This document shows positions 1 to 5,926 of a DNA stretch of 6,501 nt, one piece after another. Position numbers and translations under genes: made by a program. The stretch's first letter is position 1, and each line of letters begins with the position of its first letter. The stretch is from Herminiimonas sp. (GTDB lineage Bacteria; Pseudomonadota; Gammaproteobacteria; Burkholderiales; Burkholderiaceae), in contig JACMQD010000116.1 of assembly GCA_014377155.1 (NCBI GenBank), positions 1 through 6,501 on the forward strand, given 5' to 3'. The notes under the pieces are model-generated. The model saw only the letters and a list, made by a program, of their open reading frames with translations, did no database searches and had not been told where the DNA came from.

Positions 1-1640
1 AGCGCACGATCGAACTCGAAACCGCCCATGAGCAATTGCGCCAGTCGCAAAAGATGGAAGCGATCGGTCAGCTGACCGGCGGTGTCGCGCACGATTTCAA
101 CAATGTGCTGCAAGTTATTGCCGGCAATCTGCAATCGCTGCAGGCGAGCGTCGGTAATGATCCGCGCGCACCGCGCCGGCTCGATACGGCCTCGTTTGCA
201 ACCGATCGCGGGGGCAAGCTGGCTTCGCACCTGCTTGCCCTCGCACGCCCTCAGCCACTGCAGCCTCTGCCGACCAACCTCGGGCGAGTCCTGCGTGGCA
301 TGGACGATCTGTTGCGTCGCTCACTGGGCGAATCGGTGCAGATCGAAACCGTCGTCGCCGGCGGTTTGTGGAATACGCTGGTAGACCCCAATCAGCTTGA
401 AAACGTCATCCTCAACCTGGCGATCAATGCGCGCGACGCCATGAAAGGCGATGGCAAGCTCACGCTCGAACTGGGTAACGCAACGCTCGACGATCAGTAT
501 GCCTCTGGTCAAATTGATGTCGTGGCAGGTCAGTACGTGATGCTGGCGATATCGGACACCGGATCCGGCATGCTGCAGTCCGTCATCGACAGCGCCTTCG
601 AACCCTTCTCTACCACCAAGCGCGAAGGTGAAGGCACCGGGCTTGGACTCAGCATGGCCTATGGCTTCGTCAAGCAAAGTAATGGCCACATCAAGATCTA
701 CAGTGAAGTGGGCAACGGCACCACGATCAGAATCTACCTGCCCCATTCGTTCCAGCGCGAGATGGAAATGACCGAATCCGAACCCGAACAGATCGAAGGT
801 GGCACGGAGACGATCTTGGTGGTCGAGGACGACGAAGCAGTACGGGCCACGGCGGTCGATATCCTGTCAGGACTCGGTTACCGCATCATCACCGCATGCG
901 ATGGTGAAAACGCACTGCAAAAGCTGGCAGAAGCCAGCCATATCGATCTGCTGTTTACCGATGTCGTCATGCCCGGTTCCCTCAGAAGTCCGGAACTTGC
1001 AAAGAAGGCAAAGGAAATCTTCCCCGATATCGACGTGTTGTTCACCTCCGGTTATACCCAGAATGCCATTGTCCATGGCGGTCGCCTTGATCCGGGCGTA
1101 CTCCTGATCAGCAAGCCTTACCGCAAGGAAGAACTGGCCCGGAAAATTCGCAGCATCCTCAACAGCAAGCCGAACCCGAAAGGCATCGTGCCACAACCAG
1201 AACTTGCGCTCGTCGCGCATGCAGACAACAAGACAATGGCGCATCCGGACGTGGAGATCGTGCCGCCTGCGCCTGGCAGCCTCGATATCCTCGTGGTCGA
1301 GGACGATCCTGATGCGCAAATGCTGGTGTGCGGACTACTCGACCTGCTCGGACACCGTGCACACGGCGTTCTCAGTGCAGAAGAAGCGATCGCGACTTTG
1401 TCGGGGGCGCGTTTCGATGTCTTGTTTACTGACATCACGCTGCCCGGCATGTCAGGCGTGCAACTCGCTCGCCATGTAGTCGAGCAAAGCCCTGACACCA
1501 AGATAATTTTTTCGTCGGGATATGGCGCAGTGTCGCCTGACGATTTCAATGGCGCATCGGTGTGTTTGCCGAAGCCGTATGATTTCGACGCCTTGCAGCA
1601 AGTGCTGACCAATCTTGTTGCTTCGACCTCGGTGCGGTGA
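1..1640 (+). CDS. Hybrid sensor histidine kinase with two receiver domains, 5' end missing
   Basis: This is the C-terminal part of a hybrid two-component kinase. The reading frame is open at the left edge (first full codon at 3) with no in-frame ATG before the H-box, so the sensor region lies outside the window. Numbering from the TTG codon at 36: the HisKA dimerisation helix carries H19 in a GGVAHDFNN box, the likely autophosphorylation site. The HATPase_c domain follows, with the N box around N119-N131, the G1 box DTGSGM (174-179), the F box FEPF (188-191) and the G2 box GTGLGL (200-205). Receiver 1 (about 258-375) has E264/D265/D266, phospho-acceptor D309, T337/S338 and K360. Receiver 2 (about 416-527) has E422/D423/D424, D466, S493/S494 and K513. 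All catalytic and acceptor residues are present, so it should support a phosphorelay. The HDFNN box is typical of hybrid kinases preceded by PAS domains. The signal and target cannot be read here. The stop is TGA at 1638-1640; no response-regulator gene follows. Confidence 0.95.
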   Translation, partial: RTIELETAHEQLRQSQKMEAIGQLTGGVAHDFNNVLQVIAGNLQSLQASVGNDPRAPRRLDTASFATDRGGKLASHLLALARPQPLQPLPTNLGRVLRGMDDLLRRSLGESVQIETVVAGGLWNTLVDPNQLENVILNLAINARDAMKGDGKLTLELGNATLDDQYASGQIDVVAGQYVMLAISDTGSGMLQSVIDSAFEPFSTTKREGEGTGLGLSMAYGFVKQSNGHIKIYSEVGNGTTIRIYLPHSFQREMEMTESEPEQIEGGTETILVVEDDEAVRATAVDILSGLGYRIITACDGENALQKLAEASHIDLLFTDVVMPGSLRSPELAKKAKEIFPDIDVLFTSGYTQNAIVHGGRLDPGVLLISKPYRKEELARKIRSILNSKPNPKGIVPQPELALVAHADNKTMAHPDVEIVPPAPGSLDILVVEDDPDAQMLVCGLLDLLGHRAHGVLSAEEAIATLSGARFDVLFTDITLPGMSGVQLARHVVEQSPDTKIIFSSGYGAVSPDDFNGASVCLPKPYDFDALQQVLTNLVASTSVR

Positions 1641-1974
1641 CCAGCGGATGCTGCAATATGTCCCGGTTGCCGACTATGCAATGCGACCGCGCACTTGTTT
1701 GCCGATACCTCTAGAAGCATCAAAACCGCACCACCCAAATTCACCCGCAGAATTCCGGCGCATTCGGAACTGCGCTGCCGCCGTCGCCACGCAACAGGGT
1801 GACATGCCATTCACAAATGCGGCGGATTAGAAATGTGATGTCCGCTGATAAATACCGCTTTCTTTCAGACTTGTCTTTAAGTCTTGCACATTAAAAAACT
1901 CCGTGGCTTTTTTGTGTCTTGGCGAGTGGGAATTTGCCCGAATCTACAAATATTTCTCCAAGGCACTACAAATT

Positions 1975-2019
1975 CAATGTTGCTTATGATAAAAAGGTTA
2001 AATCCCCAGAGCAACATTG
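1975..2019 (+). promoter_or_regulatory. 10-bp perfect inverted repeat around a -10-like hexamer
   Basis: The left arm CAATGTTGCT (1975-1984) and right arm AGCAACATTG (2010-2019) are exact reverse complements separated by 25 bp. Immediately after the left arm is TATGAT (1985-1990), one mismatch from the sigma-70 -10 consensus. No good -35 lies 16-18 bp upstream (GGCACT at the 17-bp spacing), which would fit an activator-dependent or weak promoter. If this -10 is used, transcription would start near 1997 and the two arms would flank the start site, an arrangement typical of a repressor operator. It could instead form an mRNA stem if transcription begins further upstream. The dyad is seen directly; its role is inferred. 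Confidence 0.5.
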
Positions 2020-2034
2020 CTGGTCTATTTAACA

Positions 2035-2040
2035 GTGAGG
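2035..2040 (+). promoter_or_regulatory. Ribosome binding site deciding the beta-helix gene start
   Basis: GTGAGG lies 6 nt before the ATG at 2047. It supports that start over the in-frame TTG at 2017, which lies inside the right arm of the upstream dyad and lacks a ribosome site. Confidence 0.75.
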
Positions 2041-2046
2041 AATTAC

Positions 2047-3627
2047 ATGTCCATCGTTACCAGCAGTTCTTTGTCATTCCGACGTCCTTCCGCGCTGACT
2101 GTCGGCGTACTTATCGCGCTCGCATCGGTGTCATCCGCGTCGACCGCTGCAGTCCGTTCGGTGGGACCCGGCAAAACCTATGCGACGCCTTGCAAGGCCA
2201 TCGCCGCCGCCGCCAACGGTGACACGATTGAGATTGATGGAACACAGACATATCGCGGTGATGTCTGCGGTATTTACCAAAACGACCTGACCATCCGCGG
2301 CGTCAATGGCCGCCCGAAAATCGATGCGGCAGGCATGAACTCGATGGGTAAGGCAATCTGGGTCGTCATCGGCGCCAATATCACGGTCGATAATGTTGAG
2401 ATGTTCGGCGCCAAAGTCGCGGACCAGAACGGCGCTGCCTTGCGTCTGGAAGGCAACAATTTCACGCTGCGTCGTAGCTTTTTGCACGATAACGAAAACG
2501 GCATTCTCACCAGCCCGCATCCGACCAGCAACATCCTTATCGAGAACTCCGAGTTCGGCTATAACGGCTACGGTACCGGCTACACCCATAACCTGTATAT
2601 CGGCACTGTCAACAGCCTGACTTTCCGCTACAACTATTCGCATGATGCCAACGTCGGCCATAATTTGAAGTCGCGCGCCAAATTCAATAACATTTCCTAC
2701 AATCGCTTTTCCAGTACGCCTCCTGGTCAGACAGGTTCGACCGCCAGCGGCCAACCGAGCTATGAAGTCGACCTGCCTAATGCGGGCACCGCGTACGTGA
2801 TCGGCAACGTCATCGAGCAACCTTCGGCAAACCAGAATCCGACCATGCTGGCCTACGGCGAAGAAGGCGTGACTAATCCGGGGCAAGACCTGTACGTCAT
2901 TAACAATACCTTCCTCAACGACGACAGCTCGCGCGGCACATTCATCATGGTTGGTAGCGGGGTCACCACGCCGGTTGTGATGCAGAATAATATTTTTTCC
3001 GGTGTAGGCGCGACAACCACCCAACTCAATGCGATCGACCGCACCAATTACCGTTCGTTAGCACCGGCATTCGTCAACCGCAGCGCTTATGACCTGCGAC
3101 CTGCCGCCGGCGCACCGACCATCAATGCGGGCTCCGCAGCAGGACTGTCGGCTTCGGGTGTTTCTCTGGTCGCCAATGCACAATACCTGCATACCGCGTC
3201 AGTCCAGCCGCGCGCAGTGGCCAGCACGATCGACATCGGTGCCTATGCGGCAATTGCCGTGGTAACGCCAGCGCCGACGCCGACGCCTACAGTTTCGCCA
3301 ACACCGACAACGACGCCAACACCGACAACGACGCCAACACCAACGCCGACGCCTACAGTTTCGCCAACACCGACGCCGACGCCGACTGTAACGCCACCCG
3401 TCACCTCTGCGCCAAATCCGTTTTTAAATAATGCAGAAATCTGGACTACTTGCGCGACGGAAGGTCAAACCTGCCGATTCAAGGGTCGCCGCATGGTGCG
3501 CTATGGTGCCGGCAACATGCTGGCGTTCAAAAACGCCACCGGTTCGATCGCGTGCACCAGCGCGGTATTCGGTGACCCGGCGACGGGTAAGGCTAAGATC
3601 TGCCAATACTCGAGCATTTTGCGATAG
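2047..3627 (+). CDS. Exported right-handed parallel beta-helix protein with TP linker and C-terminal cysteine module
   Basis: A 526-aa exported protein. Residues 1 to about 35 form a signal peptide: RR at 12-13, hydrophobic core at about 17-30, and small residues for cleavage near 30-35. Residues about 40-400 look like a pectate-lyase-type right-handed beta-helix, with an opening VGPGKTY segment followed by repeated short strands separated by N/G/D-rich turns (DLTIRGV, NITVDNVEMFG, NFTLRRSFLHDN, NILIENSEF, LTFRYNYSHD, LYVINNTFL, VVMQNNIFSG). A conserved-looking patch holds H181, H205 and K208-S209-R210 (GHNLKSR), then E240 and D242, and could be a binding or active site. A Thr/Pro linker runs from about 407 to 451. 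Residues 457-526 form a small module with four cysteines (C469, C476, C503, C519), probably two disulfides. The fold family includes polysaccharide lyases and hydrolases, so a polysaccharide substrate is likely, but the exact reaction is unknown; it could also be an adhesin or a binding protein. It has its own upstream control region and a terminator at 3670-3699. Confidence 0.9.
   Translation: MSIVTSSSLSFRRPSALTVGVLIALASVSSASTAAVRSVGPGKTYATPCKAIAAAANGDTIEIDGTQTYRGDVCGIYQNDLTIRGVNGRPKIDAAGMNSMGKAIWVVIGANITVDNVEMFGAKVADQNGAALRLEGNNFTLRRSFLHDNENGILTSPHPTSNILIENSEFGYNGYGTGYTHNLYIGTVNSLTFRYNYSHDANVGHNLKSRAKFNNISYNRFSSTPPGQTGSTASGQPSYEVDLPNAGTAYVIGNVIEQPSANQNPTMLAYGEEGVTNPGQDLYVINNTFLNDDSSRGTFIMVGSGVTTPVVMQNNIFSGVGATTTQLNAIDRTNYRSLAPAFVNRSAYDLRPAAGAPTINAGSAAGLSASGVSLVANAQYLHTASVQPRAVASTIDIGAYAAIAVVTPAPTPTPTVSPTPTTTPTPTTTPTPTPTPTVSPTPTPTPTVTPPVTSAPNPFLNNAEIWTTCATEGQTCRFKGRRMVRYGAGNMLAFKNATGSIACTSAVFGDPATGKAKICQYSSILR
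3277..3374 (+). repeat. Short direct repeats coding for the Thr/Pro linker
   Basis: A 32-nt sequence at 3277-3308 recurs exactly at 3343-3374, offset by 66 bp (22 codons). Between the copies an 18-nt unit encoding TPTPTT-type hexapeptides repeats (3295-3312, 3313-3330 and partly 3331-3345). The repeats keep the reading frame and encode an extended linker of alternating TP with two TVSPTP blocks. This is a coding repeat that can change length by slippage. Confidence 0.85.
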
Positions 3628-3629
3628 CC

Positions 3630-3655
3630 AAAAAAAAGGGATGCGCGCATCCCTT
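3630..3655 (-). terminator. Rho-independent terminator for the carboxylesterase gene (minus strand)
   Basis: A perfect 20-bp palindrome at 3636-3655 (arms AAGGGATGCG and CGCATCCCTT) gives a stem of about 8 bp with a CGCG tip. Eight A residues at 3630-3637 become a U run after the stem when read on the minus strand. On the plus strand it is followed by GAAGTAAT, not a T run, so it should work mainly for the minus-strand gene ending at 3728. Confidence 0.8.
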
Positions 3656-3669
3656 GAAGTAATACACCG

Positions 3670-3699
3670 ACGCCGGCACCAAAATGCCGGCGTTTTTTT
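3670..3699 (+). terminator. Rho-independent terminator for the beta-helix gene (plus strand)
   Basis: A 9-bp GC-rich stem, ACGCCGGCA (3670-3678) with TGCCGGCGT (3685-3693), has a 6-nt loop CCAAAA and is followed by seven T residues (3693-3699). It lies 42 nt after the TAG stop of the beta-helix gene. Confidence 0.9.
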
Positions 3700-3727
3700 A
3701 TGCGTCAGTTAGCCTGGATTTTCACGC

Positions 3728-5314
3728 TCAGACGCCGGGTGTCCAGAGTGCGCATTTGTGCTGTAATGCGAACTGGGTGTTGATGCCATCGCCGGCAGGT
3801 GCCAGATTCAGGAAGCTGTCGTTGGACGCCGTGTAGGCCGGCCATGCGCTGCTGCCTGCCGCGTTTGGATTGCCGGTTTTGGCGAATTGCGCCCAGTAGC
3901 CGACCATCCGGTTAGACAGCGCCCGCTGCGCCGCTGTGAATGGCGCGCCGAAATAGATCGTGCTCTCGCGCGGGAAAACATACTGGATTTCGGCAGCGTG
4001 ATAGGCGCCGTAGCCTTCTGGACGCGGCGGCAACCGGAATACCATCGGCGCATTGGCGTCGGCAAATTCATACGCATACACCGGTACGCCTTTGGCGGCC
4101 ATCAGCTTGACGGCCTTGCGGCCGTTGCACGAAAACGCCGCGTCGGTCAGCACGTTGTCGAAGGTCTGCGCAGGGGTTTCGGCGCCATTGAGCGGATAAT
4201 TCGCCAGTACCACCGGGGCAAGCGCCGCACCGGTGGTGCCCGCAATGTATGCCGGATATTCGGCAGCATTGATCGGACGACCCAACACGGCATCGATGGT
4301 CGCTGCCGACAACAAGCTGTACTCATGCTGGTTGCTGCCTTCGATCACCGGCACCTTGTTGAAATTGCCGCTGGTGAAAGCAGTTTCCAGCGTGGTCGTC
4401 AGCACCTTGCCGTCGACGGTCGGCAGGGTCGTGCCGCCGACCTGGATCGCGCCGGAGTTGGCGACGATGCGATCGACCGGCAAACTGCGCAGACACGCAA
4501 CGGTTTGCGCGGTGCAACCGGTAGCAGTAGCAAAAGCCTGACCCAGCGCCTGTGCCTGTACCAGCGTCGGTGCGGCAAGGTTATATCCGCCGCTCTGGAC
4601 AATGGCCTTGTTGAACAGGCCCGCCGCCAGCGGCGAGGCGATTTGCGAGTGCGTACTCAGGGCACCTGCGGATTCGCCAAAGATCGTGACGTTGGCCGGG
4701 TCGCCGCCGAACTGGGCGATGTTGGTCTTGACCCATTTCATCGCCGCTTGCTGGTCCATCAGGCCATAGTTGCCTGAAGCGCCGCCGGCTTCCGCGGTCA
4801 GCGCGGGATGCGTCAGGAACCCCAACGGTCCGAGCCGGTAATTGATCGTCACGACGGCAACGCCCTGTTCGACCAGCGCGGTCGGATTGTAGGCATCGCT
4901 CTCACCAGTCAGCAACGCCCCACCGTGAATCCAGAGCATGACCGGGAACGGCCCATTGCCCTTGGGCGTGTAAATGTTCAGGTAGAGACAATCTTCCGAG
5001 GTGCTGGCAGTGCCGAAGGGGCTGGCTTTTTGTGCGCAGTGCGGCGCAAATGCAGTCGCCTGGCGCGTCGTGCTCCATTCGAGTGCAGCTTGTGGCGCCT
5101 TCCAGCGCAAATCGCCGACCGGCGGTGCGGCGTAGGGGATTCCCAGAAACTGACGCATGGCAGGCGTTTCATTTCCTTGCACGACGCCGCGTTCGGTGCG
5201 GATCAGTGTCCTGTCTTCACTGCTTCCTCCACATGCCGCAAGTCCTAGTAAAGCCAATGTTCCGAGGGCCGCCTGCATACCGCGAATATGACTACTTTTC
5301 ACCAGATTCTTCAT
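3728..5314 (-). CDS. Type B carboxylesterase, predicted lipoprotein
   Basis: A 528-aa alpha/beta-hydrolase of the carboxylesterase type B (cholinesterase-like) family, predicted to hydrolyse carboxylic esters. Residues 1-28 form a lipoprotein signal: K/R residues, a hydrophobic stretch, then the lipobox LAAC with C28. The next residues are GGSS with no Asp at +2, which favours the outer membrane. The family signature EDCLYLN is at 107-113, the oxyanion-hole HGG at 130-132, and the nucleophile elbow GESAG at 213-217 with S215. The acid is most likely E331 (NQHEY) and the base H439 (GAYHAAE). Cysteine pairs C93/C109 and C267/C274 suggest disulfides. The C-terminal FAKTGNPN (477-484) and HKCALW (519-524) are also typical, and the length fits the family. 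I chose ATG 5312-5314 because an AGGAGA site lies 6 nt before it and the lipoprotein signal starts there; the in-frame GTG at 5354-5356 would add 14 charged residues before it. The natural ester is not readable from the sequence. Confidence 0.95.
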   Translation of the reverse strand: MKNLVKSSHIRGMQAALGTLALLGLAACGGSSEDRTLIRTERGVVQGNETPAMRQFLGIPYAAPPVGDLRWKAPQAALEWSTTRQATAFAPHCAQKASPFGTASTSEDCLYLNIYTPKGNGPFPVMLWIHGGALLTGESDAYNPTALVEQGVAVVTINYRLGPLGFLTHPALTAEAGGASGNYGLMDQQAAMKWVKTNIAQFGGDPANVTIFGESAGALSTHSQIASPLAAGLFNKAIVQSGGYNLAAPTLVQAQALGQAFATATGCTAQTVACLRSLPVDRIVANSGAIQVGGTTLPTVDGKVLTTTLETAFTSGNFNKVPVIEGSNQHEYSLLSAATIDAVLGRPINAAEYPAYIAGTTGAALAPVVLANYPLNGAETPAQTFDNVLTDAAFSCNGRKAVKLMAAKGVPVYAYEFADANAPMVFRLPPRPEGYGAYHAAEIQYVFPRESTIYFGAPFTAAQRALSNRMVGYWAQFAKTGNPNAAGSSAWPAYTASNDSFLNLAPAGDGINTQFALQHKCALWTPGV

Positions 5315-5320
5315 TACCCG

Positions 5321-5326
5321 TCTCCT
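5321..5326 (-). promoter_or_regulatory. Ribosome binding site of the carboxylesterase gene
   Basis: AGGAGA on the minus strand, 6 nt before the ATG at 5312-5314. It fixes the start codon and rules out the longer GTG-initiated frame. Confidence 0.85.
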
Positions 5327-5387
5327 GATCTTGTTGAGTTGCCTTTGGGGATACACCTAAAAAGTCGTCTTATGCGAACGCTCGTAC

Positions 5388-5416
5388 TTTTTACAAATAT
5401 AGCACTTTGATGACAA
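5388..5416 (-). promoter_or_regulatory. Candidate sigma-70 promoter of the carboxylesterase gene
   Basis: On the minus strand there are two overlapping possibilities. One is TTGTCA (5411-5416, one mismatch to the -35 consensus) with a 17-bp spacer to TAAAAA (5388-5393). The other is an extended -10, TG-C-TATATT (5396-5404), which needs little -35. Either would give a 5' untranslated leader of roughly 65-80 nt. Seen as motif matches only, within AT-rich DNA where such matches arise easily. Confidence 0.4.
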
Positions 5417-5722
5417 AAATATGATGCTTGAAGCAACTAAAAAAAATCATTAATAAAGAAAAACAGGATTTCATGTCGTTAATTCACAACTAATGCAATT
5501 TTGTAATATATGCACTAAATATATTCGGCAAGTAGCTTCTACTTTTATTGCTATTAGTCATGAAAACAGAATGCAAACGGGAAATTTTGGCTGTTATGAC
5601 GATGACCGAAATCAGGTCGCAAAATGCCAGGTCAATTTCAAAAAGCGGCATCTGAAAAACGCCATGCTCCCTATGGGAAGTCTGCTTTCGATGTGATGCT
5701 GAAGTGGTACGTGCCTACGATG

Positions 5723-5756
5723 TTGGTGACCAGTGAAAGCAAAAACACGTCACCAA
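5723..5756. repeat. Hairpin, 8+3 bp stem with a 2-nt bulge
   Basis: TTGGTGAC (5723-5730) and GTCACCAA (5749-5756) are exact reverse complements. Inside them GTG (5733-5735) pairs with CAC (5746-5748) after a CA bulge, leaving a 10-nt A-rich loop. No T run follows on either side, so it is not a standard terminator. It may be an RNA leader structure or a protein-binding dyad 170 bp before the nuclease start. Confidence 0.6.
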
Positions 5757-5763
5757 GGTTCGC

Positions 5764-5781
5764 GGGCAGGTCGCTCTGCCC
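5764..5781. repeat. Short GC-rich hairpin next to the bulged stem
   Basis: GGGCAG (5764-5769) and CTGCCC (5776-5781) form a 6-bp stem with a 6-nt loop. CGC (5761-5763) and GCG (5786-5788) could extend it after a bulge on the right side. It starts 7 nt after the preceding hairpin, so the two could form a tandem RNA structure. No T run follows. Confidence 0.5.
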
Positions 5782-5915
5782 ACACGCGGTCAGCCGACGG
5801 CGGCGTCATCCGCATGTCATCTGCAGCCACTAGGCTTTGACCCATTGCGACGCATTCAACTGATTTCTGGCTCTGGAATGTCGGTCGAAAGTGGCGTGCT
5901 TTTATCTCACTGCCT

Positions 5916-5919
5916 GGAG
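5916..5919 (+). promoter_or_regulatory. Ribosome binding site of the lamin-tail protein gene
   Basis: GGAG lies 7 nt before the ATG at 5927. It supports this start, which also places a proper signal peptide at the N-terminus. Confidence 0.7.
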
Positions 5920-5926
5920 TTTATTC

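Larger units (their letters stand above)
1641..2046. other. Intergenic region between the kinase and beta-helix genes
   Basis: About 406 bp without a convincing gene. The first part (1641-1830) has the GC-rich look of nearby coding DNA, but no frame shows a recognisable protein or a ribosome site. From about 1845 to 2046 it becomes AT-rich, as expected of a promoter region. I see no good terminator for the kinase: the hairpin at 1753-1769 has only a 5-bp stem and no T run. The right end holds the dyad and promoter-like hexamer listed separately. Confidence 0.7.
5315..5926. other. Divergent intergenic region between esterase and nuclease genes
   Basis: A 612-bp gap with no gene I can support. 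The left half is strongly AT-rich: by hand count only 31 of 120 bases at 5401-5520 are G or C, far below the flanking genes. The right half (about 5580-5926) returns to higher GC and carries two hairpins (listed separately) but no credible coding frame. The short frames at 5493-5696 and 5624-5833 lack ribosome sites and recognisable protein features. The region probably holds both divergent promoters and a long leader for the nuclease gene; a small RNA gene is possible but not shown. Confidence 0.65.

Noticed and set aside
1753..1769. TTCCG/CGGAA hairpin as a possible kinase terminator
   Set aside because: Only a 5-bp stem, no T run, and more than 110 bp after the stop codon.
1118..1810. 230-aa open frame on the minus strand
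   Set aside because: Mostly antisense to the second receiver domain, with low-complexity Arg/Ser/Cys-rich protein and no motif; a shadow of the kinase gene.
1811..1838. TCACA and TGTGA arms resembling half of a CRP site
   Set aside because: The arms are in the reverse order of the CRP consensus and spaced 18 bp apart rather than 6.
1867..1884. AGACTT/AAGTCT inverted repeat
   Set aside because: Only 6 bp in AT-rich DNA, with no nearby promoter match to give it meaning.
1961..1985. AGGCAC with downstream TTGCTT as a sigma-54 promoter
   Set aside because: The spacing between the elements is far too long for the GG/GC arrangement sigma-54 needs.
1884..2222. 112-aa open frame overlapping the start of the beta-helix gene
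   Set aside because: No ribosome site, runs out of frame into the signal-peptide region, and no recognisable protein features.
2131..3024. 297-aa open frame on the minus strand within the beta-helix gene
   Set aside because: Antisense to a gene with a signal peptide and clear fold pattern; composition is typical of a mirrored GC-rich frame and no family is recognisable.
3271..3400. Regular repeats that could suggest a CRISPR or other array
   Set aside because: The units are 18 nt, contiguous and in frame, and encode a TP linker; there are no spacers.
3887..4777. 296-aa open frame on the plus strand within the esterase gene
   Set aside because: Antisense to conserved esterase motifs; Arg/Gly/His-rich translation with no domain.
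5493..5833. Two small frames (5493-5696 and 5624-5833) in the divergent intergenic region
   Set aside because: Neither has a ribosome site before its ATG, and the translations show no signal peptide, membrane segment or known motif.
5837..5865. TTGACC as a -35 for the nuclease gene
   Set aside because: The 17- and 18-bp spaced hexamers downstream match the -10 consensus at only about two positions.
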